Below, piece by piece: positions 16,751 through 25,769 of a DNA stretch of 59,253 nucleotides (the first letter of the stretch is position 1; each line of letters starts with the position of its first letter). Where the stretch lies: the NCBI GenBank assembly GCA_031292675.1, contig JARLGQ010000131.1, positions 1-59,253 on the forward strand, given 5' to 3'. A program made the translations under genes and the position numbers. The stretch comes from Acidimicrobiales bacterium (GTDB lineage Bacteria > Actinomycetota > Acidimicrobiia > Acidimicrobiales > UBA8190). The notes beneath the pieces are model-generated. The model was not told where the DNA came from. It saw only the letters and a program-made list of their open reading frames with translations, and did not search any database.

Positions 16751-18646
16751 ATGAGCACCATGAACGCGTCCGAAGCCGGAAAGGAGTCCGAAGTCCGCTC
16801 CCCCACTGGTTGGACACGGCTGAGCCGCCTGGCCTTTTGGCGTTCCCCCGAAGGACAGCCGGGCTGGGCTCGCCCCTTGCTCCTGATGGTGGCGCTGCTG
16901 TCTGCGTTCCTCTATACGTGGCGGGCAGGCACCTACCTCGAGGTGTACTACGCCGCCGCCGTGAGGAGCATGTCCACGAGCTGGCACGATTTCTTCTTTT
17001 CCGCTTTCGACCCGGCGGGCACGATTTCACTCGACAAGCTGCCCGGAGCATTCTGGGTGCAGGCCCTCTCGGTTCGCGCCTTCGGGATCCACACGTGGGC
17101 GATCGTCCTTCCCCAGGTGGTCGAAGGCGTGGTCGCAGTCCTCGTCCTGTATCGGGTCGTGCGCCGATTGTGCGGTCCCGGTGCCGGACTGGTGGCCGCC
17201 ACTGTCCTGGCACTCTCACCGGCGACGGTGGCGTTGAACCGGGGCAACATCTCGGACTCCCTCATGGTCCTGGCGCTGCTGCTCGCCGCCGATGCCAGTG
17301 TCGCCGCCCTGACGACCCACCGGTGGCGGAGCATGCTGCTGAGCGGCTTCTGGGTCGGCGTCGCCTTCCAGGCGAAGATGGTCGAAGCGTGGATCGTCCT
17401 CCCCGCGCTCGGCCTGATCTACCTGACTGCGGCGGCGGGACCCTGGCGGCAACGCCTGCTGCGCGTCGGAGCGATGGGGACTGCCGCCACGGTGGTCTCG
17501 TTGTGCTGGATGACCGTCGTGACGTCGACACCGGCTTCGATGCGACCGTACGTCGACGGCAGTCAAGACAACTCGCTCTTCCAACAGGTCTTCGTCTACA
17601 ACGGCTTCGGTCGCCTGGATCAGCCGTCGCCCAACCAGCTCCTGACCCGATCCATCGGCCTCCAGATTCCGCCACCGCCTCCCGCGGCATGGAACCGGCT
17701 GCTGACCGGCTCCTTCGGTCGGGACATCGGGTGGCTCCTCCTCGCTGCCCTCATCGCGCTCTTGGCCGGCCTCGCCGCGACCCGGCGCAAGCCGCGGCGG
17801 GACCCTCTCAAGACGAGTGTCCTGTTGTGGGGGGCCTGGTTGCTGGCCTTCGCCATCACCTTCAGTTTCAGCTCCAGCATCAACTCGTACTACACAGCGG
17901 CTCTCTCCCCGCCCGTCGCAGGCCTGATCGCGGCCGGTTCAGTTCTGGCCTGGAGAAGGCGCCAGTCGACTCGGGCGCGACTCACCGTGGCGGCGACGGT
18001 GCTGATCACCGTGGGGTACGCGGCGTGGCTCCTCCCCGCGGCCGGAACGGGTCTGCGGCCATGGTTGGCACCTGCGGTGCTCGGGCTAGGCGTGGTCGTA
18101 GCGGTGGTCATTGCCCTTTCGGGAAGGCTCCCTGCCCGGCCGCCACTTCTGGCCACGGGCCTCGTCGGGGCGCTCGTGGTCGTTCTCGCCGTCCCCACGG
18201 TGGCTTGCGCCACCATGGCGTCAAATCGCCTCGGGCCCTTCGATACGCCATTCCAACCGACCACTGTCACCCATGAGGTCCGGGCGTTCTTCGACATCGC
18301 CACGGCCACGTCCAAGCTGCTCCCCGCCCTCGAGCAGGCCCGCCGAGGCGCGCCCTACCTCATGGCCACCCAAACCTCGGCCCTCGCCGCCCCCTTCGTC
18401 TACGTGAGCGGCCAGGAAGTGCTGCCCATCGGTGGTTTCACGGGAACGATCCCAGAGCCGTCGCTGGCCGCCATCAAGTCGATGATTCGTGCCGGGGACT
18501 TCCACCTCGTCCTGCAATCCCCCTCCACGACCGACCCGCGTCTGGTGTGGATCGCCCGACATTGCATCTCACTCCCCCAACCGGCCGGTGTCGGCGTCCC
18601 GTCCCGGATGCGTTACGCCATTCACTACTGCCTGCCCAGGCCGTGA
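16751..18646 (+). CDS. GT39/ArnT-like membrane glycosyltransferase
   Basis: 631 residues with roughly 11-13 membrane segments. The first periplasmic loop after the first helix contains VRSMSTSWHDFFFSAFDPAGTISLDKLPGAFWVQ, the D/E-bearing GT-C motif region seen in actinobacterial GT39-like (YkcB-type) enzymes that move sugars from polyprenyl-phosphate donors onto acceptors outside the membrane. A C-terminal soluble part (about 520-631) contains YLMATQTSALAAPFVYVSGQEVLPIGGF, as in this family. Start ATG 16751 lies 31 bp behind marR with no strong ribosome site, so it may depend on read-through. The acceptor (lipid, protein or wall polymer) is not evident. Confidence 0.87.
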   Translation: MSTMNASEAGKESEVRSPTGWTRLSRLAFWRSPEGQPGWARPLLLMVALLSAFLYTWRAGTYLEVYYAAAVRSMSTSWHDFFFSAFDPAGTISLDKLPGAFWVQALSVRAFGIHTWAIVLPQVVEGVVAVLVLYRVVRRLCGPGAGLVAATVLALSPATVALNRGNISDSLMVLALLLAADASVAALTTHRWRSMLLSGFWVGVAFQAKMVEAWIVLPALGLIYLTAAAGPWRQRLLRVGAMGTAATVVSLCWMTVVTSTPASMRPYVDGSQDNSLFQQVFVYNGFGRLDQPSPNQLLTRSIGLQIPPPPPAAWNRLLTGSFGRDIGWLLLAALIALLAGLAATRRKPRRDPLKTSVLLWGAWLLAFAITFSFSSSINSYYTAALSPPVAGLIAAGSVLAWRRRQSTRARLTVAATVLITVGYAAWLLPAAGTGLRPWLAPAVLGLGVVVAVVIALSGRLPARPPLLATGLVGALVVVLAVPTVACATMASNRLGPFDTPFQPTTVTHEVRAFFDIATATSKLLPALEQARRGAPYLMATQTSALAAPFVYVSGQEVLPIGGFTGTIPEPSLAAIKSMIRAGDFHLVLQSPSTTDPRLVWIARHCISLPQPAGVGVPSRMRYAIHYCLPRP

Positions 18647-18743
18647 GGGTGGCGCCAGTCTCGCACCACCGCGTGGCAACGATCACGGGGACGACGCCAA
18701 TCACCCACGCTGAAACCATGACGACGGGTCGTAGACTCAGGAC

Positions 18744-19220
18744 GTGCCCGACCGAAAACCGCCTCGACTCGAGGGCGACGAAGGCGACACCCTCCGAGCG
18801 CTCCTTCAGTACCAACGTGACTCGTTGGTCCGAAAGGCGTCCGGTGTCGACGAGGCCGCGGCGCGGCGTTCGCTCGTGGGCAGCGGCACGACAATGCTGT
18901 GGTTGATCAAGCATGTGGCGCGTGCGGAATCGTTGTGGATCCAACGCCGCTTCGCCGGAGAGGAGTTGAACCTCCCCGACGACACCGTGCATCCGGACGA
19001 CACCCTGGCGGCTGCCCTCGAGGCGTACCGAACGACCTGGACACGCACGGACTCCATCGTGGCGTCGGCATCGAGCCTCGACGAGTCGTGCCGGGACGTC
19101 GGGGACGAAGCCCCTGTGAACCTTCGCTGGGTGCTGATGCACCTACTCGAGGAGACGGCGCGCCATGCAGGCCATGCCGACATCCTTCGGGAGCTCATCG
19201 ACGGGAGCACGGGCCGGTGA
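18744..19220 (+). CDS. DinB-like (DUF664) metal-binding protein
   Basis: 158 residues, a four-helix-bundle protein of the DinB/DUF664 superfamily, whose actinobacterial members include mycothiol-dependent enzymes. Expected metal-binding His residues are visible in LWLIKHVARAESLW and in the C-terminal motif LMHLLEETARHAGHADILRE. The GTG start lies 6 nt behind TAGACT (18732-18737), fitting a leaderless message. It is monocistronic. Substrate unknown; a thiol-transferase or maleylpyruvate-isomerase-like reaction is possible but unproven. Confidence 0.88.
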   Translation: MPDRKPPRLEGDEGDTLRALLQYQRDSLVRKASGVDEAAARRSLVGSGTTMLWLIKHVARAESLWIQRRFAGEELNLPDDTVHPDDTLAAALEAYRTTWTRTDSIVASASSLDESCRDVGDEAPVNLRWVLMHLLEETARHAGHADILRELIDGSTGR

Positions 19221-19343
19221 TACCGCTGGATCCCATTCCGGCAACACCTAGCGCCATTCTCACGCGCTAAACCGCCCGAACCCGACGAAAGCCGCACGAA
19301 CTGCGGTGGAGCCTCCCTTAGGTCACCTCGGGACGTGGGGAAG

Positions 19344-20984
19344 TCACGAGACAGGCTTGCGTGTGGTTGGCGCAGTTCCCGGGGTGGTCGGCTCCGGTTC
19401 GGCAGGCTGCCTGGTACGGCATCTCCGATGCCTTGGGCTCGCACCCGAAGACCCAGCGTTGTCGCCGCGGCCAATAGAGGGTGCATGCCGGGACAGGTGC
19501 GGCCGCCGGTCGCCCCCGAGCCCTGGCGGGCCGGGTTCGGACCTCTCGGTGACGGTGACGCTGCGGTGCTTCTTGACCCTGCGGGAAGGCTCGAAGGTGT
19601 TGCGGATCACGGAGGAGAACGTCTGGAACAGGATCACGACATCGCGCCACAATGACCAGTTCTCGATGTACTGATTGTCGAGTCGGGCACGCTCGTCGAT
19701 CGAAGTGTCGCCCCGAAGCCCGTGGACCTGGGCGAGACCCGTGAGGCCGACGGGCACCCGATGCCGACCATCGTAACGGGGCACCTCGGACGTGAACTGC
19801 GCGACGAAGAACGGGCGCTCCGGGCGCGGGCCGACGAGAGACATGTCTCCCTTCAGGATGTTCCACAGCTGGGGAAGCTCGTCCAAGCCGGTCAACCGCA
19901 GCACACGACCCAACCTTGTCACCGCATCGCGGGCAGGGTTCCACTCGACGTCAGAGCGTGTGGTGACGCGCATCGACCGGAACTTGAGGACGTCGACGAG
20001 GACCCCACGCTGGCCCACCCGCTGCTGGCGGAAGTGGACCGGTCCCCGGCTCGTCACCTTCACCGCACCGGCGATCGCCACGTACAGGGGAGAAAGAACC
20101 AGGAGCGCGAAACCGGCAGCCGACGCGTCGAAGACCCTCTTCACGAAACGGGCGTTGCGTTGCATCAGGGACCGGCGCAGGCGCAGCAGTGGATAGCCCC
20201 ACACGTCGTCGACGCTTCGGCTGTTCATGGCGGTGGCGAGCTCGAAGAACCGCGGCAGCACGTGGATCTCGATCGAGGCGTCCTCACATGCCCGGAACAC
20301 GTCGACCATCTCCGCCTCGCGGGTGACGCCGAAACCCACGATGACACGGTCGATACGCTCCGCCGACAGTACCTGGCGCAGGGTGTCCACCCCCCCGAAG
20401 AGCGGGAGCGCGAGACCGGCACTGTCGACGGCATCGAGGAACCCGATCGGACGCAACCCGTACTCGGGGTGCTCGTCGAGGGTCGCGGCCATGTTGGCAC
20501 TGACGTCGCCGGCGCCCACGAAGATGGTCCGTTCGGCGAACCAGCCCTGCATCCGCATGACCCGAATGAGCCAGTACTGGCCGCATCGGGCCGCGACCAT
20601 CGCCGCCACGACGATCGCTGCTGTGACGACCAGCCGCACCGTGGTCACCCCGGGAGCCTTGGCGAGTGCGAGGACTAGGAACGGTGCCGCCGCGCAAGCC
20701 GCCAGCGATCCGGCTTCCCGGGCCACGCTGAGAGTGATCCGGGGGCGATAGTGACCGTCGAGCGCCAACATGCTCCCCACGGCGGCGATGGCCACCCACG
20801 TCCACCAAGCCGACAGCGACAGGCCCATGGCGGCCACCACGACGACGAGGAGTACGGCGTCGAAGAACGACACCACGAACATCGCCTCACCGGCGGTGGC
20901 GCGGGCCCGGAGGGGCATCGCCGGGACCTTGATCTCGGCGGCACTCGCCACGCCCCAGGTGCGGTAGCTCAGTCCGACGGACAT
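19344..20984 (-). CDS. Polyprenyl-phosphate sugar phosphotransferase (exopolysaccharide initiation)
   Basis: About 546 residues. The N-terminal third has four or five membrane segments, followed by a Rossmann-like domain (TIFVGAGDVSANMA near 165). The C-terminal third is the bacterial sugar transferase domain: KRVFDASAAGFALLVLSPLYV re-enters the membrane, then KFRSM and DELPQLWNILKGDMSLVGPRPE are hallmark motifs. Such enzymes (WbaP/CpsE-like) load the first sugar-1-phosphate onto undecaprenyl phosphate. A basic, Pro-rich tail of about 70 residues follows. The start is chosen at the ATG giving MSVGLSYRTWGV; the longer frame upstream overlaps the preceding gene. It lies 46 bp downstream of the small anchored-protein gene. 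No other polysaccharide gene cluster is in view. Confidence 0.88.
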   Translation of the reverse strand: MSVGLSYRTWGVASAAEIKVPAMPLRARATAGEAMFVVSFFDAVLLVVVVAAMGLSLSAWWTWVAIAAVGSMLALDGHYRPRITLSVAREAGSLAACAAAPFLVLALAKAPGVTTVRLVVTAAIVVAAMVAARCGQYWLIRVMRMQGWFAERTIFVGAGDVSANMAATLDEHPEYGLRPIGFLDAVDSAGLALPLFGGVDTLRQVLSAERIDRVIVGFGVTREAEMVDVFRACEDASIEIHVLPRFFELATAMNSRSVDDVWGYPLLRLRRSLMQRNARFVKRVFDASAAGFALLVLSPLYVAIAGAVKVTSRGPVHFRQQRVGQRGVLVDVLKFRSMRVTTRSDVEWNPARDAVTRLGRVLRLTGLDELPQLWNILKGDMSLVGPRPERPFFVAQFTSEVPRYDGRHRVPVGLTGLAQVHGLRGDTSIDERARLDNQYIENWSLWRDVVILFQTFSSVIRNTFEPSRRVKKHRSVTVTERSEPGPPGLGGDRRPHLSRHAPSIGRGDNAGSSGASPRHRRCRTRQPAEPEPTTPGTAPTTRKPVS

Positions 20985-21030
20985 GGCGGTGAGGAACCCG
21001 TGGTCGAAGGGGTGACGATCGGCGCGCCCA

Positions 21031-21345
21031 CTACGTCTCGGCCCGGTGGCGGCGCCGGCTGCGGCGGACCATGAGCGCGCCGAGCACCACGGCACCCGCC
21101 CCGACGACCACCATGGCCTCGACGTCCGCGCCCGTGAGGGCCAGGCCACCCGAGCCCGACGCCTCGCTGGCGGGCGGGGCGGTCACCGCCGGGACCACCA
21201 CCGTGGTGGGGGGGATCGAAATGCTCGTCGTCGTGGTGCACCCCGTGTAGCACGTCGGGGTGGCATATGCCGCTGCCGGGAAGGCGGCCACGCCCAGGGT
21301 CGTCAGCGCCACGATCAGTCCCAGGACCAAGTATCGCCGTTCCAT
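21031..21345 (-). CDS. Small wall-anchored protein with LALTG-type sorting signal
   Basis: 104 residues. A signal peptide (MERRYLVLGLIVALTTLGVAAF, cut near AYA) leads to a short Thr/Pro linker with two Cys (PTCYTGC). The C-terminus has GGLALTGADVE (LALTG at 68-72), a hydrophobic span MVVVGAGAVVLGALMV and a basic RRSRRRHR tail. This is the layout of a sortase substrate, but with LALTG in place of LPXTG. Only about 40 residues would be exposed, so it is more a spacer or tag than an enzyme. ATG 21345 has AGAGGG upstream. It precedes the sugar transferase gene in the same orientation, suggesting an envelope role. No sortase is in the window. Confidence 0.8.
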   Translation of the reverse strand: MERRYLVLGLIVALTTLGVAAFPAAAYATPTCYTGCTTTTSISIPPTTVVVPAVTAPPASEASGSGGLALTGADVEAMVVVGAGAVVLGALMVRRSRRRHRAET

Positions 21346-21370
21346 CAGGACCCTCTTTCCCTGTTCGGGA

Positions 21371-21395
21371 TGGGTGGGAAGGCTCTCCCCACCCA
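21371..21395 (-). promoter_or_regulatory. Hairpin in the leader of the anchored-protein gene
   Basis: TGGGTGGG and CCCACCCA form an 8-bp stem with a 9-nt loop, 26-50 nt upstream of ATG 21345. Farther up, CACTA-CC-TAGTG (21408-21419) is a small palindrome overlapping a TAGGTA -10-like hexamer on the minus strand. The hairpin may stabilise or regulate the message; no known riboswitch is recognised. Confidence 0.3.
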
Positions 21396-21585
21396 AAGCG
21401 AACATCTCACTACCTAGTGTGCTCGCCTCACCGCGTTGCGCCCAGGGGAGAACGTCCCATTCCCGGGAGGGTTCCTGTGTCGGCCATGCGCGAGGGGGTC
21501 TCGAAGCCGGGGTACGCCATTCCCGCGGTGCCCCCCTCGACGGTGGCGGTCGGGCCCCGGACCGCGCCTCGGGGATGCCCTCGTC

Positions 21586-22479
21586 CTACGACGAGTGCGA
21601 GGCGGTCGAGGCCCTGACGGGGTCGGTGGCCACCGGGACGAGGCCCTTCCGGGCCCGACGGCCCAGACGGATGAAGAGGGTGACCGACACCGACACGTAG
21701 GTGACCCAGACGACGAGTTGCAGCACGGTGGGCCGATCGGCATACCCCAGCAGGCTGTGGAAGACGTCCCCGAGCGAGCTTCCTTCGCTCAGGAACCTGC
21801 TCGTGTTCCACAGGGAATGTTCGAGGATGGGGAGCCACCCGAGCTGCTGGAGATCCGCGACCGCGTCCACCAGGAGGCCGGCGGCGAAGACCATGAGGAC
21901 GACACCGATGACCCGGAAGAACAATCCCAGGTTGAGACGACGCCCGAGCTTGTAGATGACGTACGCGACCACCAACGCCAGCCCGAGGCCGAGGATGGCA
22001 CCGAAGAGCAGTCCGTGACCGTGGCTGCCCGTGGGGGACTGGGCGGTCGAGGCGAACACGATGGCCAGGGTGAAGACCATGGTCTCGAGTCCCTCTCGCC
22101 CCACCGCCTGGAACGCCAGCAAGCCGAGGCCAAAACGAGCCTTGCCGTTGAGCGCCTCCTCTGATCGGCGCCGGAGATCGGCGGACAGCGTCCGACTGTG
22201 GGACTGCATCCAGAACGTCATGTACGTCAAGACGGCAGCCGCCAACAGGAACGTGACCGTCTCGAAGACGGTCTGGACCGTCGATCCGTCGTATTGCCGG
22301 ATCACGAGATATGCGGCGACTCCCCCACCGATCACGAGGACCATGGCGGCGGCCACCCCGAGCAGCACGTCACGGAAGTGGCGACGTTGCCCGATCTGGT
22401 CGAGGTAGGCCAGGAGGATGGCCACGATCATGCTGGCCTCGATCCCTTCACGAAGGAAGATGACGAAGGTGGGAATCAT
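21586..22479 (-). CDS. FTR1-family iron permease (EfeU-like)
   Basis: 297 residues with about seven membrane segments. Both iron-binding REGxE signatures are present: REGIE at residues 10-14 and REGLE at 128-132, which identifies the FTR1/EfeU group that moves ferric or oxidised ferrous iron across the membrane. No EfeO or EfeB partner lies next to it; the neighbours are an anchored protein and a GH31 glycosidase. The promoter contains an iron-repressor-like palindrome over the -10. A Cu/Pb permease relative is a less likely alternative. Confidence 0.9.
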   Translation of the reverse strand: MIPTFVIFLREGIEASMIVAILLAYLDQIGQRRHFRDVLLGVAAAMVLVIGGGVAAYLVIRQYDGSTVQTVFETVTFLLAAAVLTYMTFWMQSHSRTLSADLRRRSEEALNGKARFGLGLLAFQAVGREGLETMVFTLAIVFASTAQSPTGSHGHGLLFGAILGLGLALVVAYVIYKLGRRLNLGLFFRVIGVVLMVFAAGLLVDAVADLQQLGWLPILEHSLWNTSRFLSEGSSLGDVFHSLLGYADRPTVLQLVVWVTYVSVSVTLFIRLGRRARKGLVPVATDPVRASTASHSS

Positions 22480-22515
22480 CGAGGAACCCGCATTAGGTCC
22501 GTCATAGGCTGACTA

Positions 22516-22546
22516 TTAGGTAACCCTAAGACATCTAGGGTGTCAA
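22516..22546 (-). promoter_or_regulatory. FTR1 promoter with IdeR/DtxR-like palindrome
   Basis: Read on the minus strand: -35 TTGACA (22546-22541), then a spacer of about 18 nt, then a TACCTA -10 (22523-22518). A palindrome TTAGG-N4-CCTAA (22516-22529) overlaps the -10. Its half sites match those of the actinobacterial iron repressor box (TTAGGTTAG...), though the spacing is shorter than the 19-bp IdeR consensus. Iron repression of the permease is the natural reading. Confidence 0.6.
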
Positions 22547-22838
22547 CCCCCGGCGCCATGCCTTGGACCCGTGGCTCGGGCAGGGGTCCGGCACCCGACG
22601 CGAGGCCCGACCGCACCCGCGGGCCGGGGCGACGCCAGGCAGTGCGCCGGGTGCCATGACGGGCCGTCTGTCGACTCCGACGAAGCAACGGGCGGCCGGT
22701 GCCGCTCCGTCGTCGGCTCTCCCGATGCCCCGACCGATGCGAGAGGTCCTGCCGTGGTGACGAAGGACGAGGCCACGAGCAGAGCGGTGAACGACGAGGT
22801 GCCGATAATGTGCCCCCGCGTGAGGACGCCACTCTGCG
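22547..22838. other. Divergent region before the GH31 gene
   Basis: Non-coding stretch between the FTR1 promoter and the GH31 start. A GATAAT hexamer at 22804-22809 followed by a GAGGACG purine site before ATG 22839 is a plausible rightward promoter and ribosome site. Nothing else is evident. Confidence 0.4.
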
Positions 22839-25769
22839 ATGGCGGGTAACAGGTCGGGTCGGCGCCGGATACTCGTCCTCGTCGCGGTGATGGCCATCGC
22901 GGCCGTGGTCGTCATCGGTACCGACGTCCTCGGTGCGTCCCACGACGACACGTCGCCGGTGAACCTCTCCACGCCGGTCGACATGGCCGACGGCATGGCA
23001 CACCGGTCCGCCATCGTGCACTCGGGCAAGGCCCGGATCGAGGTGCTGAGCCCCACCCTGCTGCGGCTCGAATACTCGCCCTCCGGGAACTTCGAGAACA
23101 GCCCGACGGTCAACGCCATCGACCGCCGGATGCCGGTGCCGCGCTACAGCGCCCGTGTTTCGCACGACCGGCTCACGATCCAGACCAGCAGGGCCACACT
23201 CACCTACGAGGTCGGATCGGGGCCCTTCACCGCCGCCAACACCACGTTGCGCTTCGCCGGCGGCCAGGACATGTCCACCGTGCATCCCACCTGGGACTGG
23301 GAGTGCCCCTTCGACCAGACCTGCCAGTCGGGCACGGCGGCTCTCGGTGGAGGGGCAACCCTCGCCTACAACCAGGGCGGGTACCAGAGCAGCGCAGGGT
23401 ACGTGGGCGACCTCCACCGAGGTGCCAGCGCCACGTGGAGCGTGCTGGGCGCACGGGCGGGAGCGACCACGCTCTCCTTCCGCTACTCGAATGTGGTGAA
23501 CGCAGGCTCCACCCCTCCCCCGCGCACGATCGACCTCATGGTCGACGGTCACCGGCTCACCACACTGAGGGTGGCGCCGACCGACAGCGCACAACCATGG
23601 TCCACCCTCACGGCCACTGCATCGCTGACGGCGGGGACACACTCGGTGGCGATGCGCTGCGACGCCGGCAACAGCTGCGGCATCGACCTCGACAGCCTGT
23701 CCACTCGACCAGCGGGCAATCCCACCTCCACGGCGGTGCAGACCGATCCCCTCGGCGGCTGGGTCCGTGGCTTCGACACCTTCACTTACGAACCGGTGCA
23801 TCCATGCGCACCGGGAACGGGCGGGGCCACGTGCCAGAACACGTTCGAGCCGTTGCACACCGACGGGCTGCTCGACGAGGCGGGCTGGCGGTTGCTGGAC
23901 GACACCCAGAGCGCGCTGTGGACACCGCGCGGATGGGTCCAGCCCCGGCAACGTGGCGGAGACGTCGAAGACGGATACCTGTTCGCCTACGGCCACGACT
24001 ACACCGGCGCCTTGCGCACCTTCGCGCAACTGACCGGACCTGCTCCTCTGCTCCCCCGCCAGGTCTTTGGAGTGTGGTACTCCGATTACACGCCGTACTC
24101 GAGTCGCTTCGTCGAGAACTCGCTGTATCCCGCCTTTCAACAGGCCGCAGTCCCACTGGACACCCTGTCGCTCGACACCGACTGGAAGTCGCCCAACAAC
24201 TGGGACGGTTGGGAGTGGGACAGCACACTCTTTCCCCATCCGAGCGCGTTCTTGCAATGGGCCAACGCCAAGCACATCGATGTCACTCTGAACATCCACT
24301 CCAGCATCGCCCTCGACGACCCGGAGCTGCCCACCGCCCAGAGCATCGCCGGCACGACCCTGGCCAAGATCAGCTGCATGGCGGGGATCTGCCGGGCCTG
24401 GGACTGGAGCTCGATCTCTCAGGCCGAGTCCAACTTCGCCCTGCAGCAGAGCTTCCAGCAGCAGGGAGTGGCGTTCTGGTGGCTGGACTGGTGTTGTGAC
24501 GGGTCGACCGTCTCCATGCGAGGCCTGACCCCGGACTCGTGGATCGGCCACCTCTACGCCCAGCAGATGGTGAACGAGGGCCGGCGGGGTTTCGTGCTGG
24601 CCCGCATCGGTTCGTCCAACGGCAACCCCCAGAGGGAGTACCCGGCCGGACCGTGGTCGGACCACACCTCTGCGATCGCGTTCACCGGCGATGCCTGGGG
24701 AACCTGGAACACCCTGGCCCGGGAGGTGGCGCTCACTCCGGACGAGGCAACCATCGGCGAGCCGTATGTCAGCGACGACGTCGGCAGCTTCCTCGGACCG
24801 CCGCCCCAAGGCACCCAGGATCCGCCCGATCTCTACGCCCGTTGGGTGCAGTTCGGAACCTTCCAGCCGATCTTGCGCCTGCACTCCAACAACGAGCAAC
24901 GACTGCCCTGGCAGTACCCGCAACCGGTCCGCGGCATCACCGAGGCATTCCTCCGCCTGCGTGAAGCCTTGCTCCCCTACACGTACACGCTCGCCGCCCA
25001 AGCACACGACGACGGCCTGCCCATGGCGCAGCCTCTGTACCTCGACTACCCGGCGCAAGCCGCCGCGTACTCCCATCCCGGGGAGTACCTCTACGGGTCC
25101 CAGATGCTGGTGGCACCGGTGACGTCCCCGGGCAGCGTTGCCGACACCACCGTGTGGATCCCCCCGGGCCGTTGGGTGGACTACTTCACGGGGGCCACGT
25201 TCACCGGTCCCACGACCACCATCGTCTCGGTGCCCCTCGACCGCATGCCGGTGTTCGTCCGTGCCGGTGGGATCGTCCCGGAACAGTCGCCGTCCTCGTC
25301 ATCCGACACGGCCCATCGCATGGTCCTCGAGGTGTTCTCGGGATCGAGCGGCGCCTTCAGCCTGTACGCAGACAGTGGAACCGGGCTCGGCTACACCAAG
25401 GGGCAGGCCACCCGGACCCCGATCACCGACTCTGTCGGAGCGCCAGGACAAGGGGACGCCACCACCACCGATCGCGTCACCGTCGGCCCGGCGCAGGGGC
25501 ACTACCCGGGTGCGCCGACCTCGATGGGCTATCGCCTCGAGATGGTGGACCTGAGCCACCCCGACCAGGTGACGTTGAACGGGCGCAGCCTGAACCGGCT
25601 CACGCCGGGATCGGACGCCCCCGGCTGGTACTACCAGGCGGCGACGGCCACGGTGGTGGTCAACACCCCGGGGCTTCCCACCGCTCGGCCTCTCACCGTC
25701 GTCGCCTCCGGTGGGATGGCGGTGAACCGTCCCGAGCCACCCCCGCCGGCATCCGCTCTTGGCTCTTGA
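22839..25769 (+). CDS. Secreted glycoside hydrolase family 31 enzyme with inserted carbohydrate-binding module
   Basis: 976 residues. An N-terminal signal or anchor (residues 10-30) exports it. The GH31 catalytic core starts near residue 400 (VFGVWYSDYTPY). The nucleophile Asp lies in FWWLDWCCDGS (about residue 550) and the acid/base Asp in FTGDAWGTW (about 618), followed by RLHSNNEQRLPWQY and YTYTLAAQAHDDGLPMAQPLYLDYP. Between the N-terminal beta domain and the catalytic barrel, residues about 170-300 (ASATWSVLGARAGATTLSFRYSN ... SCGIDLDSL) look like a CBM6/35-type galactose-binding-fold module. It probably cleaves alpha-linked glucosides, xylosides or related sugars outside the cell. A Pro/Ala tail ends the protein. 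It is monocistronic. Confidence 0.88.
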   Translation: MAGNRSGRRRILVLVAVMAIAAVVVIGTDVLGASHDDTSPVNLSTPVDMADGMAHRSAIVHSGKARIEVLSPTLLRLEYSPSGNFENSPTVNAIDRRMPVPRYSARVSHDRLTIQTSRATLTYEVGSGPFTAANTTLRFAGGQDMSTVHPTWDWECPFDQTCQSGTAALGGGATLAYNQGGYQSSAGYVGDLHRGASATWSVLGARAGATTLSFRYSNVVNAGSTPPPRTIDLMVDGHRLTTLRVAPTDSAQPWSTLTATASLTAGTHSVAMRCDAGNSCGIDLDSLSTRPAGNPTSTAVQTDPLGGWVRGFDTFTYEPVHPCAPGTGGATCQNTFEPLHTDGLLDEAGWRLLDDTQSALWTPRGWVQPRQRGGDVEDGYLFAYGHDYTGALRTFAQLTGPAPLLPRQVFGVWYSDYTPYSSRFVENSLYPAFQQAAVPLDTLSLDTDWKSPNNWDGWEWDSTLFPHPSAFLQWANAKHIDVTLNIHSSIALDDPELPTAQSIAGTTLAKISCMAGICRAWDWSSISQAESNFALQQSFQQQGVAFWWLDWCCDGSTVSMRGLTPDSWIGHLYAQQMVNEGRRGFVLARIGSSNGNPQREYPAGPWSDHTSAIAFTGDAWGTWNTLAREVALTPDEATIGEPYVSDDVGSFLGPPPQGTQDPPDLYARWVQFGTFQPILRLHSNNEQRLPWQYPQPVRGITEAFLRLREALLPYTYTLAAQAHDDGLPMAQPLYLDYPAQAAAYSHPGEYLYGSQMLVAPVTSPGSVADTTVWIPPGRWVDYFTGATFTGPTTTIVSVPLDRMPVFVRAGGIVPEQSPSSSSDTAHRMVLEVFSGSSGAFSLYADSGTGLGYTKGQATRTPITDSVGAPGQGDATTTDRVTVGPAQGHYPGAPTSMGYRLEMVDLSHPDQVTLNGRSLNRLTPGSDAPGWYYQAATATVVVNTPGLPTARPLTVVASGGMAVNRPEPPPPASALGS

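Noticed and set aside
22476-25076. 866-codon minus-strand frame opposite the GH31 gene
   Set aside because: Low-complexity Arg/Gly/Val composition, no domain, and the plus strand carries an obvious enzyme.
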